Assembly (NCBI GenBank): GCA_964636275.1
Contig: CAZWRN010000030.1
Location: forward strand, 1-11,937
From: CAZWRN01 sp964636275
GTDB lineage: Bacteria; Patescibacteriota; Microgenomatia; Daviesbacterales; UBA10151
DNA length: 11,937 nucleotides
Direction of reading: 5' to 3'
Below, piece by piece: positions 1 to 6,724 of this stretch (positions within the stretch are counted from its first letter, which is position 1; each line of letters begins with the position of its first letter). The notes beneath the pieces are model-generated. The model did no database searches and had not been told where the DNA came from. It saw only the letters and a program-made list of their open reading frames with translations. The translations under genes and the position numbers were made by a program.

Positions 1-886
1 CTTCCGGATTGAAAGAGGACATTTTTGCTAGCTTATTGATCTCTTTATTGGCTTTTTCCCGAACCTCTTTAGGCATATTGGCTTTGCGGATTTTTAGTTC
101 AATCTCTCGAATATCTGAATTTTCACCATTTTCCCCCAGCTCCTCTTCAATTGAACGCATTTGCTCTCGCAAAATAGCTTCTTTTGTCATTCGGGATACT
201 CTCTCCTGGGTGTGGGTAGAGATCTTCTGAGAGATCTCTAATATCCGAATCTCTTTGGCCATCAGCTCTGATACTCGTTGCAAACGATCGATCGAAGAGA
301 CCATTTCTAGAATCTGCTGTTTATCTAAAGTCTTAAATTCAATGATTTGGCAGATGGTATTAACCAACTGATTAGGATCGTCAGTGGCATTCAATAGAGG
401 CCAGTTGGATAGCTGATTGATATCAAACATCGGATTGCCTGATAATTCTAGGTACCGGCGAAGCTGATCTTTGACAGTACGAACCAACGCTTCTGTCTCT
501 TCATTTTTTTCATAAAGCTCGGGGATCTCCTCAATCTCAGCTTCAAAATATTGATCATTTTGCTTGAAGTTTTTAATATAGACTCTGACCAAACCTTCAG
601 CATTCAACTGATACTCGTTTTCAATCTTCACAATTCGTTTAATCAAACAAACGGTACCAACCTGAAATAAATCATCAGATGAAGGGTCGTCGATCCGTTC
701 ATTTTTTTGAGCTACAAAAACGATCAACCGATTACCAGCCCATGCTGCATCCAAAGCTGCCCGGGATTTTGGTCGGCCAGAGACAATTGGAACATTATTT
801 CCAGGGAAAATTACTGTACCACGAAGCGGAGCCACCGGCAGATTTTTAGCAAGTTTTAGTGGATGTGAAACAGGATCTAAAGGCAT
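1..886 (-). CDS. lon: Lon protease (ATP-dependent, S16), N-terminal part, cut by window edge
   Basis: The first 295 codons of a Lon protease are present; the gene runs off the left edge. Residues about 14-120 match the Lon substrate-binding domain, with the opening PLRGTVIFPGNNVPIVSGRP followed by KSRAALDAA, close to the family pattern PLRD-VVFPG-VVPL-VGR-KS--A. Residues about 200-260 form the helical, probably coiled-coil linker containing LREQMRSIEEELGE, the usual LREQ-KAI--ELGE signature. The last residues, LAKMSSFNPE, correspond to the segment just before the AAA+ module. The ATPase and Ser-Lys protease domains would lie outside the window. Lon degrades misfolded and regulatory proteins in the cytoplasm. 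The ATG at 884-886 is the first in-frame start after an in-frame TAA at 893-895, so the N-terminus is fixed. No Shine-Dalgarno is visible. Confidence 0.95.
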   Translation of the reverse strand, partial: MPLDPVSHPLKLAKNLPVAPLRGTVIFPGNNVPIVSGRPKSRAALDAAWAGNRLIVFVAQKNERIDDPSSDDLFQVGTVCLIKRIVKIENEYQLNAEGLVRVYIKNFKQNDQYFEAEIEEIPELYEKNEETEALVRTVKDQLRRYLELSGNPMFDINQLSNWPLLNATDDPNQLVNTICQIIEFKTLDKQQILEMVSSIDRLQRVSELMAKEIRILEISQKISTHTQERVSRMTKEAILREQMRSIEEELGENGENSDIREIELKIRKANMPKEVREKANKEINKLAKMSSFNPE

Positions 887-912
887 AAAAAATTACATGT
901 CATTCTGGCTAC

Positions 913-918
913 ATTATA
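913..918 (-). promoter_or_regulatory. -10 box of the lon promoter
   Basis: A perfect TATAAT on the minus strand sits 26 nt before the lon ATG, giving a predicted leader of about 20 nt. A -35 box is not obvious; the hexamer 17 bp upstream reads TAGTTC. No extended -10 TG is present. No heat-shock operator (CIRCE or HAIR type) is visible around it. Confidence 0.5.
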
Positions 919-1049
919 TCTAGGAATTCACCTAAGAACTAAATATCCAGAATCAAACTAAGAATCGATAGTATAGTATACCCAAGGAATAAAAGAAAAC
1001 AGTAATATTTAGCTGAGTTTCTCTTAAGCAAGGATCAACTGTCGGATTC

Positions 1050-1095
1050 ATGCTGAGCGAAGTCGAGCATTAATGGTGAGCTTGTCGAACCATTA
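1050..1095. repeat. Twin-hairpin REP-like intergenic element
   Basis: Two adjacent hairpins abut at 1070/1071. The first has arms ATGCT (1050-1054) and AGCAT (1066-1070) around an 11-nt loop GAGCGAAGTCG. The second has arms TAATGGT (1071-1077) and ACCATTA (1089-1095) around an 11-nt loop GAGCTTGTCGA. The loops share the pattern GAGC-n(2-3)-GTCG. Elements combining 'GCTGAGCGAAGTCG' and 'GAGCTTGTCGAAC' type motifs are, from general knowledge, dispersed in intergenic DNA of many bacteria. The 887-1187 gap otherwise holds only the flanking promoters. Confidence 0.6.
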
Positions 1096-1172
1096 GCAGT
1101 AATATATCACGAGTGCTAAACCCTGTCAACCTAGTTACTTCAAAGAAAGTACAAAAGAGTTGCCTACCGGCT

Positions 1173-1181
1173 TGTTATAAT
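1173..1181 (+). promoter_or_regulatory. Extended -10 promoter, leaderless, for the gene at 1188
   Basis: TGTTATAAT (TGn plus a perfect TATAAT at 1176-1181) ends 6 nt before the ATG at 1188. Transcription would therefore begin at or next to the A of the start codon. No good -35 box is seen at the right distance, as is common for extended -10 promoters. This placement argues against the in-frame upstream start at 1113. Confidence 0.65.
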
Positions 1182-1187
1182 AAATAC

Positions 1188-1844
1188 ATGTCTGAAAACA
1201 ATCCTTCTCATCTATCTGGACATGAACTAGAAATCCGGGATGGGAAAACCATTGGAGCGATGGCTATAATTGAAGAAAAATTTATTCCTGATCTACATGC
1301 TGGTGATCCCTACTACAAAATACCTAAAAAATTACAGGAAAAACTTTATGATATTAAGATTGTTGCTGAAACAAATGATCCTCAAGATCCTAATCGCAAA
1401 GAAAATACTGTTTGGATTTTTTACAATACGCAAACAGGTGAAATAGGTTATCCTCCACAAAATCATCAGTGGGGAGAATACTCTAAATTAGCAGTTTCAC
1501 TTTTTAAAAAAGGAGAGCGTGTTCAACTGGATGAAAAAATAGGGCGATGGGAAACAACCAGAGGAGTATACGAGTTTCAACTTTACAGATCTGGCCAATC
1601 TCCCAGTGTAGGAGAATATTCTACCGTGTTAATGGCAGATGCTGGTCAAAAAAGCGCCGATATGCTTCAACCAAATCGATGGATTCAACCCGAAAGATTG
1701 GCTCCAGGTGCCCCCAATCATGTAGTTGGAGTATATGAAACTCCTGGACAATCACAATTTCCGGTTGATACCCAAGGAGATTTTGTCATTATTAATGCTC
1801 TACGAAAATTTAACCAAAAATACTCTCAGAGGGGAAAAAAATAA
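1188..1844 (+). CDS. Unrecognised soluble protein, 218 aa
   Basis: I do not recognise a family. The frame is open from 1113, but the extended -10 box at 1173-1181 sits inside that extension, so the ATG at 1188 (MSENNPSHLSGHELEI) is the better start and implies a leaderless mRNA. The protein has no signal peptide or membrane segment. It is mixed alpha/beta in character, with charged stretches, several aromatic residues (VWIFYN, WGEYSK, RWETTRGVYEF) and a basic C-terminus. The segment from about residue 127 to 200 (RWETTRGVYEFQLY onward, then HVVGVYETPG) is rich in alternating hydrophobics typical of beta strands. It converges on the small gene at 1851 with only 6 bp between stops. Codon use resembles its neighbours, so it looks like a real gene, but no function can be assigned. 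Confidence 0.75.
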   Translation: MSENNPSHLSGHELEIRDGKTIGAMAIIEEKFIPDLHAGDPYYKIPKKLQEKLYDIKIVAETNDPQDPNRKENTVWIFYNTQTGEIGYPPQNHQWGEYSKLAVSLFKKGERVQLDEKIGRWETTRGVYEFQLYRSGQSPSVGEYSTVLMADAGQKSADMLQPNRWIQPERLAPGAPNHVVGVYETPGQSQFPVDTQGDFVIINALRKFNQKYSQRGKK

Positions 1845-1850
1845 TTTCTA

Positions 1851-2111
1851 TTAACCTAGCGGATTCCGACTAACAGGGATACCGTGTTCCTGCCTATAAT
1901 CATTTAGCATCACCATTCTTTGTAAAGTAACGTTATTTGGAAATTGGCTCCCTAACCATCTTTGAACTGACACAGGAAGTATACCATCCAAAAATTGAGC
2001 TAATGACCCCATCTTTTTTATCATCAAAGCTTCTCGCATCTCTGGAATGAACTCTTTACGCGGTTGTGAAATCAACTTTCGTAAATCAACCCTGTCAGGA
2101 AATCTACTCAT
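1851..2111 (-). CDS. Small hypothetical protein, 86 aa, weak HTH-like pattern
   Basis: A short basic N-terminal region (MSRFPDRVDLRKLISQPRK) is followed from about residue 35 by GSLAQFLDGILPVSVQRWLG and then by a segment ending LNDYRQEHGIP. The spacing resembles a Cro/C1-type helix-turn-helix: a helix, a 'VS--RWL-G' recognition-helix-like stretch, then a 'P----L-RM--L' helix. This is pattern reading, not a confirmed family match. The ATG lies 5 nt after the adenosyltransferase stop, so the two are almost certainly co-transcribed and possibly translationally coupled. No Shine-Dalgarno is seen. It is the last gene of the nrdR-nrdJ-adenosyltransferase cluster. A regulator of B12 or dNTP supply is a guess from position only; a structural or orphan protein is equally possible. 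Confidence 0.6.
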   Translation of the reverse strand: MSRFPDRVDLRKLISQPRKEFIPEMREALMIKKMGSLAQFLDGILPVSVQRWLGSQFPNNVTLQRMVMLNDYRQEHGIPVSRNPLG

Positions 2112-2116
2112 ATAAT

Positions 2117-2683
2117 TTAATAATCTACCCCAGGTTTAGCCAAAAAGCCTTTCTGGAAAGGGTGTTTGATCTGGACCATTTCTGTTACCAGATCAGCATG
2201 TTTAAAAAGTGATGGCCTGCCATGATGACCAGTCAGCACCAAATCAACTTTGATTGGTTTGTCTTTAATCAACTGAATTACCTGTTTCTCGCTTAACAAC
2301 TTGCCAGCAACAGCTCCCACGATCTCATCTGCGATCACCACATCCCATTTGTCAGATAAAACTTCCTTATATAATAGATCATACGTCTCCTGAGCCGCTT
2401 TTTTGTGTTCTTTGATGTCATACTGATCATCAAAAATTTTCACAAATCCCAGTCCCCCCTGGATTAGTTTCACATAAGGGGCCAATTTTTTTACCCCCTC
2501 CAGCTCTCCCGTAAACCAGACTTTCCCAAACTGAACAATCAAAACTTTTCGTTTATATCCAGCCGCCCGCAAAGCCAACCCGATTGCTGCCGTCGTTTTA
2601 CCTTTCCCTTCACCGGTATACACAATTACCAACCCTTTTGTCGTCTCTTTGTACTGAGATTCAGAAGCACTTTTTTTTGTCAT
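2117..2683 (-). CDS. cobO: Cob(I)yrinic acid a,c-diamide adenosyltransferase (CobO/BtuR family)
   Basis: This enzyme transfers the 5'-deoxyadenosyl group of ATP to Co(I) corrinoids, giving the adenosylcobalamin that the neighbouring class II ribonucleotide reductase needs. The 188 residues are the usual length. Residues 20-33 (IVYTGEGKGKTTAA) are the family's Walker A loop. DVVIADEI at about 114-121 is the Walker B-like strand. LTGHHGRP (150-157) stands where most members read LTGR--P-. The C-terminus EMVQIKHPFQKGFLAKPGVDY is close to the classical KHP---G--A--GIEY ending. No other corrinoid biosynthesis gene is visible, so it probably acts on salvaged corrinoid. It begins 41 bp after nrdJ ends but also has its own promoter with essentially no leader. 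The family symbol (cobO, btuR or cobA) is a naming choice. Confidence 0.93.
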   Translation of the reverse strand: MTKKSASESQYKETTKGLVIVYTGEGKGKTTAAIGLALRAAGYKRKVLIVQFGKVWFTGELEGVKKLAPYVKLIQGGLGFVKIFDDQYDIKEHKKAAQETYDLLYKEVLSDKWDVVIADEIVGAVAGKLLSEKQVIQLIKDKPIKVDLVLTGHHGRPSLFKHADLVTEMVQIKHPFQKGFLAKPGVDY

Positions 2684-2689
2684 AAGGGT

Positions 2690-2717
2690 AGTATACCGTG
2701 GAGTCTAAATTTGTCTA
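2690..2717 (-). promoter_or_regulatory. Promoter of the corrinoid adenosyltransferase, leaderless
   Basis: On the minus strand, -35 TAGACA (2712-2717), a 16-bp spacer and -10 TATACT (2690-2695) lie between the nrdJ stop and the cobO ATG. Only 6 nt separate the -10 from the ATG, so the transcript would start at or beside the start codon. The gene can thus be expressed apart from nrdJ. Confidence 0.6.
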
Positions 2718-2724
2718 GAGAGTC

Positions 2725-5289
2725 TTAGCACATACTGTATCCACAGCTGTAACACTTCTTACATCCTTCTTCATAAACGAAAGTAGCCTGGCCACATTCT
2801 GGACACAGATCGGCTGTTACTTTTGATGGATCTGATGGAGCTGAAAAAATCGGTGCACCTACTACATCATCTACTCCAGTTGAAACAGCTGGTGCAGATT
2901 TTTCTTCAGTCAGATTGAGCGGTAATGGTTCAGCTGTAGCAGACTCTGTCTCACTCACCGGAGTAGCACTACCTAAAGCCATATCTTCTGATAATACTTT
3001 AGCTACTGCATCAGCCAAACTCATCACCCGGTCTTTACCAAACCCGACATGTGATGCCCCTCCAATACCTCGCAGCTGTGAAGCAATTTTCTGAGCGACT
3101 GCTCTCGGATCTGATCCTGCGGCTCGTGCAAGGCGCAAAGACATCGATATCAAACGACCGATTGCTTCTGCATCTGCCATGGTATGCATACCACCCCGAC
3201 CGATATTGATAAATACTTCAAACGGCATATCTTGATCATCTCGGTTGATAGTCACAAAACCCTCCCCAACCGGTGTCATGATTTTGTAAGTCCTTCCTCG
3301 CAAAATCATTGGGCGGGAAACTGTCGGCTGAGGAGCTGTTACGGCTGCCTCTTCTTTCTTTTCTTCTTTTTTGTCATCAACGTGATACAGCACTCCACCG
3401 CGTGAACCGTCTCTAAAGAAAGTTACACCTTTACAACCCATTTTATACGCTTCCATATACAGCTCTTTGACCTGATCGACCGTAAAATCATGGGGAGCAT
3501 TGGCGGTCTTTGAGATAGATGAATCAGTGTAATTTTGAATCAAAGCCTGTACTTTAACATGATCCAATGGACTCATATCATTGGCTCCAGCAAAATAATC
3601 TGGACGGTCATCATATGCCACATCTGGATTGGCTTCCTGCCACTGTTGGAAAAGTGGATGATAAATCACATGTTCACCAATCCGATCGCGTCTGATAAAT
3701 TTAAAATCAAATACTGGTTCAATACCAGAGGAAACACCTGCCAACAAAGAGGTCGTTCCGGTCGGAGCCTGAGTCAAAATCACTGCATTGCGAATACCTT
3801 GTTTGGAAATTTTATCCTGAATAAACTGAGGTAACTGCTTGATAAAATGTCCCTGCAGATATTTGGTAGCATCAAATTTTGGAAAGGCACCTTTTTCTTT
3901 AGCCAGATCAGATGATGTTTCATAAGATGCATCACGGATAGTTTTATAAATCTTTTCAATCACCGGCATGGCTTCTTGACTACCATAGCGTAGTTTCATT
4001 TTAATCAAAGCATCACCTAATCCCATGGTTCCGATACCTGTTCTTCGAATCTCTTTGGCCTTGATCTCATTTTCTTTCCAGAAATAGTAATTAGCATCTA
4101 CGACATTGTCCATAAAGCGCATTGAAACCCGAACTTTTTCATCCAAATCCTCAAAGTCAAACTCACCATCTTCTTTAACAAAAGCTGACAGATTCATTGC
4201 TCCCAGGTTACAGACAGCCCATTCACCCAAAGGTTGTTCACCACATGGATTGGTTGAAAGTAGCTTTTCAAAATACCAGGTGTTACTCCATTTGTTACTT
4301 CTCTCCAAAAAGTGCAAACCAGGCTCAGCCGATTTCCAGGCTGAAGTACAAATCTGATCCCAGATATCTTTAGCTGGCATTCTCGAATACTCAACTACTT
4401 TTTTACCCATTCCCAACCAGTTTTCCAATACACCATCCCATTTTTCATCATAATCAGGATCAGTTACATCCGGAAATACTGTCACCCATTCTTCATCTTT
4501 TTGCACAGCTTCCATAAATTTGTCAGAAACACAGACAGACAAATTAGCTCCGGGAATAGAAACACCATCTTCTTTAGCATGAATAAATTCAATCACATCT
4601 GGATGCCAGTCATGCAGCATCAGCATTAGAGCTCCCCGGCGTGAACCACCCTGCTGAATCACATCATGGTTGGCTGCAGAGTACAGCTTTGCCCATGAGA
4701 CAGGGCCGGAGGATTTACCATTTACTTTGCGAACTCGAGCTCCATTTGGTCTTAGAGAAGACAAATTGATACCTACACCACCACCACGAGCCTGAATCTC
4801 AACAGTGTGAGTGATATTTTCCATAATACCGCCACGGGAATCTTTTGGACTTGGGATCACATAACAGTTAAAGAAAGTTACCTCATAACCCGTTCCTGCA
4901 CCGGACAAAATACGACCAGCTGGAACAAATTTAAATCCTTCCATTGCTTCATAAAACTTTTGTCCCCAATATTTTCGCAACTCATTGGTTTTCTCCATAT
5001 GAGCGATACCAGCTGCTACTCGCTGCCACATCTCTTCTGGGGAGTTTTCCACCGGATTGCCTTCAGCATCTTTCAGAGAATAACGATCCATAAAAACTTT
5101 TTGTCTGACACCATCTAAAGCAGTCGTGGTTTTAATTTCTGGCAAAATCAATTCTTCTCGAGGAACTAAGACACTTTTTTGAGATTTGCTTTTTCCCTGT
5201 GATACGGCAACCTGCATTGCCACTGTTTTATTCTTAGAAGAGCTTGGCTCACTTTTATTATTTTGTGTTTTTCGTTTTGTGTTTTGCAT
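2725..5289 (-). CDS. nrdJ: Adenosylcobalamin-dependent (class II) ribonucleotide reductase
   Basis: It reduces ribonucleotides to deoxyribonucleotides using adenosylcobalamin as radical source. At 854 aa it is a typical long NrdJ. C142 (in FFNCYVIPSP) and C360 (in AVCNLGAMN) are the expected substrate-reducing cysteine pair. N347, C349 and E351 in STNPCGEQPL are the active-site Asn, thiyl Cys and Glu. Other landmarks are NLSVCVSDKF (249-258), QAPTGTTSLLAGVSSGIEPV (507-526) and FFRDGSRGG (624-632). Residues about 660-770 look like the TSCPD domain found near the C-terminus of B12-dependent reductases. After a Pro/Ser/Thr-rich linker, the tail has C829-x2-C832, C843-x2-C846 (zinc-ribbon-like) and C849-x4-C854, the likely redox shuttle. 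No ATP-cone is visible at the N-terminus, which is instead a basic, low-complexity stretch of about 45 residues. Met25 is an alternative start. It lies 106 bp after nrdR. Confidence 0.97.
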   Translation of the reverse strand: MQNTKRKTQNNKSEPSSSKNKTVAMQVAVSQGKSKSQKSVLVPREELILPEIKTTTALDGVRQKVFMDRYSLKDAEGNPVENSPEEMWQRVAAGIAHMEKTNELRKYWGQKFYEAMEGFKFVPAGRILSGAGTGYEVTFFNCYVIPSPKDSRGGIMENITHTVEIQARGGGVGINLSSLRPNGARVRKVNGKSSGPVSWAKLYSAANHDVIQQGGSRRGALMLMLHDWHPDVIEFIHAKEDGVSIPGANLSVCVSDKFMEAVQKDEEWVTVFPDVTDPDYDEKWDGVLENWLGMGKKVVEYSRMPAKDIWDQICTSAWKSAEPGLHFLERSNKWSNTWYFEKLLSTNPCGEQPLGEWAVCNLGAMNLSAFVKEDGEFDFEDLDEKVRVSMRFMDNVVDANYYFWKENEIKAKEIRRTGIGTMGLGDALIKMKLRYGSQEAMPVIEKIYKTIRDASYETSSDLAKEKGAFPKFDATKYLQGHFIKQLPQFIQDKISKQGIRNAVILTQAPTGTTSLLAGVSSGIEPVFDFKFIRRDRIGEHVIYHPLFQQWQEANPDVAYDDRPDYFAGANDMSPLDHVKVQALIQNYTDSSISKTANAPHDFTVDQVKELYMEAYKMGCKGVTFFRDGSRGGVLYHVDDKKEEKKEEAAVTAPQPTVSRPMILRGRTYKIMTPVGEGFVTINRDDQDMPFEVFINIGRGGMHTMADAEAIGRLISMSLRLARAAGSDPRAVAQKIASQLRGIGGASHVGFGKDRVMSLADAVAKVLSEDMALGSATPVSETESATAEPLPLNLTEEKSAPAVSTGVDDVVGAPIFSAPSDPSKVTADLCPECGQATFVYEEGCKKCYSCGYSMC

Positions 5290-5302
5290 ATTTCGTTTTG
5301 TC

Positions 5303-5332
5303 GGACTAACATTATTAGATGAAAATTAGTCC
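5303..5332. repeat. Inverted repeat in the nrdR-nrdJ gap, over a possible nrdJ promoter
   Basis: Perfect 7-bp arms GGACTAA (5303-5309) and TTAGTCC (5326-5332) enclose 16 nt. The loop contains the minus-strand hexamer AATAAT (5311-5316), a possible -10, with TTGATT (5335-5340) 18 bp upstream. The ATG of nrdJ follows 21 nt downstream. No U-tract follows the repeat, so an operator or mRNA hairpin is more likely than an intrinsic terminator. Confidence 0.4.
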
Positions 5333-5395
5333 TTAATCAATAATTGTTTTTAGTACTTTCTATATCATTTTTTTTATGAGCCTAAATCATAAAAA

Positions 5396-5842
5396 TTACG
5401 ATACTAAAGCCGCCAGTTCTTTTGTAAAATCACCTGGCTCTTTAAATTGTCTGTACACCGAAACAAACCGCAGGTACGCTACCTTATCGACTCGTTTCAA
5501 CTCGGCACAAACCTCTTTCCCAATAACTTTACTTTCGATCTCTTTGCTTTCTTTTGATTTAACCTTTTTCTCCACCTTGGCAATAATTCGCTCAAGATCG
5601 ATCAAAGCCGGTCTTTTCTCTAAAGCTCTTGAGATCCCTGCTCTTAATTTGTTGACATCAAAGGGTTGTCTTCTACCGTCACGCTTGATAACCAAATACT
5701 CAACAGGTAGAACCCGTTCATAGGTGGTATAACGTTTATGGCATTTGAGACACTCTCGCCTGCGCCTGATTTCACCAGTACCTTTGACTGCTCTTTTATC
5801 AATCACCTGGCTTAAATCGCTTTGGCAGTACGGACAATACAT
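5396..5842 (-). CDS. nrdR: Transcriptional repressor NrdR
   Basis: NrdR is the nucleotide-sensing repressor of ribonucleotide reductase genes. The 148 aa match the family length. The N-terminal zinc ribbon has C3-x2-C6 (MYCPYC) and C31-x2-C34 (ECLKCHKRYTTYER), joined by the basic RRRR stretch that contacts DNA. The ATP-cone begins at about residue 48 (LVIKRDGRRQPFDVNKLRAGI) and ends near RFVSVYRQF (125-133). The Met at 5840-5842 is fixed because the first zinc ligand follows it directly. It is the first gene of the nrdR-nrdJ-cobO cluster. One NrdR box abuts its start codon and another lies just upstream of its -35, so autorepression together with nrdJ is expected. An oddity is the Lys/Glu-rich loop KVKSKESKEIESKV (93-106). 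Confidence 0.96.
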   Translation of the reverse strand: MYCPYCQSDLSQVIDKRAVKGTGEIRRRRECLKCHKRYTTYERVLPVEYLVIKRDGRRQPFDVNKLRAGISRALEKRPALIDLERIIAKVEKKVKSKESKEIESKVIGKEVCAELKRVDKVAYLRFVSVYRQFKEPGDFTKELAALVS

Positions 5843-5858
5843 ATACTATATCTTGTGG
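5843..5858. promoter_or_regulatory. NrdR box 1
   Basis: ATACTATATCTTGTGG matches the NrdR palindrome acaCwAtATaTwGtgt at the core and most outer positions. It directly abuts the nrdR start codon, so bound NrdR would block transcription through the leader. Confidence 0.75.
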
Positions 5859-5887
5859 CTCAACCCTAATCGCTGCTCAACATATCT

Positions 5888-5918
5888 ACCATAACATAGC
5901 ATTATGAATCGGTGTCAA
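5888..5918 (-). promoter_or_regulatory. nrdR promoter
   Basis: On the minus strand, a perfect -35 TTGACA (5913-5918), a 19-bp spacer and TATGGT (5888-5893), preceded by TGT to make an extended -10, lie between the two NrdR boxes. The expected start is about 40 nt before the ATG. The long spacer lowers confidence. Confidence 0.45.
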
Positions 5919-5919
5919 C

Positions 5920-5935
5920 ATACAAGATATTGAGC
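5920..5935. promoter_or_regulatory. NrdR box 2
   Basis: ATACAAGATATTGAGC matches the NrdR box core (C-A-A-n-AT-A-T-T-G). It sits one base upstream of the TTGACA -35 on the minus strand. Its start is 77 bp from that of box 1, wider than the roughly 3-4 helical turns usual for paired boxes. Confidence 0.6.
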
Positions 5936-5960
5936 AATTAATAAGTAGTAAGTGGGTTGT

Positions 5961-6010
5961 AGGCGATAGGAAAAATCAGATCATTCTAAACAATAGTTAC
6001 AATATCGCCT
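5961..6010. repeat. 8-bp inverted repeat downstream of the hydrolase gene
   Basis: AGGCGATA (5961-5968) and TATCGCCT (6003-6010) form perfect arms around a 34-nt loop, in the gap after the membrane hydrolase stop. It is too long-looped and lacks a U-tract for a standard terminator. The role is unknown. Confidence 0.35.
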
Positions 6011-6028
6011 GAAGATCATAAATAATTT

Positions 6029-6604
6029 TTATTTTATGAAGTAACGAATAATCTCTAAAAAACGGTCATAGTAGAAATAAAAAATAGCTACATTGGTAAA
6101 CAGGAGTCCTGGAAAAATAACCGACTTTTCTAAAAACCCACCTGTTTTCATCCTCAAAGCTCTAAATGGCGGAATACCAAAATGGATCGGGATCGGAAAG
6201 AGCCAAGGTACCCCATCGCGGGTCAACATATCCATCAGCAAATGCGACACAAAACCGATCATGAAACTCCACCAGACGATATTCATATCTACCAATACCA
6301 CCGAGGACATCGCATTCAGCAAAAAATCAAGCAAAAAGCCAAATAAAAACACTCCCAGCAGAGAATGCGATATAAATCGATGTCCGCCTAAAAATTTGTA
6401 AAAAACCCTCCCCCAGACACCTCCTGCAGGCAGCCTATTCCACAAGTCAGCTGTCGGCTGGTCTATATCGGGCGCCAACCCGCCTATAAAATTAGCAGAC
6501 AATGCCACCAAGACCGTAGAGAGTTTCATTTCAGGCAGTGGTTGAGTAGCTACGACATAGGTTAAAGCGGTAAAAGCAGCGAGATCATGAGTGCGGCCAG
6601 TCAT
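6029..6604 (-). CDS. YdjM-type membrane-bound metal-dependent hydrolase
   Basis: The 191-aa protein matches the family of inner-membrane putative metal-dependent hydrolases typified by YdjM. It opens MTGRTHDLAAFTALTYV, whose H6 and D7 are likely metal ligands. LAPDIDQP (44-50) supplies D46 and D48, GGHRFISHSLLG (73-84) supplies H75 and H80, and GFVSHLLMDMLTRDG (117-131) supplies H121 and D125. Hydrophobic segments at about 28-45, 82-103, 106-125 and 163-180 suggest several membrane passes. The substrate of the family is not established; a lipid or cell-envelope phosphate ester is only a guess. A TTG at 6638-6640 opens the frame further upstream, but TATACT at 6615-6620 lies inside that extension and the family begins at MT-RTHD, so the ATG at 6602-6604 is chosen. 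Confidence 0.88.
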   Translation of the reverse strand: MTGRTHDLAAFTALTYVVATQPLPEMKLSTVLVALSANFIGGLAPDIDQPTADLWNRLPAGGVWGRVFYKFLGGHRFISHSLLGVFLFGFLLDFLLNAMSSVVLVDMNIVWWSFMIGFVSHLLMDMLTRDGVPWLFPIPIHFGIPPFRALRMKTGGFLEKSVIFPGLLFTNVAIFYFYYDRFLEIIRYFIK

Positions 6605-6614
6605 ATTAGTATTT

Positions 6615-6627
6615 AGTATATAGTATA
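6615..6627 (-). promoter_or_regulatory. -10 region of the hydrolase gene
   Basis: Two TATACT hexamers occur in phase (6615-6620 and 6622-6627). The nearer one leaves 10 nt to the ATG, giving a leader of about 3-4 nt. A TTGTTA at 6635-6640 is only 14 bp upstream, too close for a standard -35. Confidence 0.4.
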
Positions 6628-6684
6628 TGGTGGGTAACAAGTTGGGAAGATATTGGCAAATTCACACAATTTTCTGACAAAAAC

Positions 6685-6714
6685 TTGACACTCGTGTAAA
6701 TTTTCGTGTAAACT
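6685..6714 (+). promoter_or_regulatory. Promoter of the 29-codon ORF
   Basis: Perfect -35 TTGACA (6685-6690), an 18-bp spacer and -10 TAAACT (6709-6714) are followed after 10 nt by the ATG at 6725. The 9-mer TCGTGTAAA is directly repeated at 6692-6700 and 6704-6712, inside the spacer and -10, on the same face about one helical turn apart (12 bp). This could be an operator. Confidence 0.6.
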
Positions 6715-6724
6715 GTGAAAAGTT

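Noticed and set aside
9..230. Plus-strand 73-codon ORF at the left edge
   Set aside because: It is antisense to the Lon coiled-coil region, which is clearly coding on the minus strand.
2684..2724. Cobalamin riboswitch before the adenosyltransferase
   Set aside because: The gap is only 41 bp and the promoter leaves no leader; there is no room for the aptamer.
3184..5118. Several plus-strand ORFs of 73-103 codons inside nrdJ
   Set aside because: They are shadows of the highly conserved nrdJ frame on the other strand.
5357..5372. Third NrdR box upstream of nrdJ
   Set aside because: Only the core CTATATC matches box 1; the second half-site and outer bases do not fit the palindrome.
5376..5723. 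Plus-strand 115-codon ORF
   Set aside because: Antisense to nrdR, whose zinc ribbon and ATP-cone are unmistakable.
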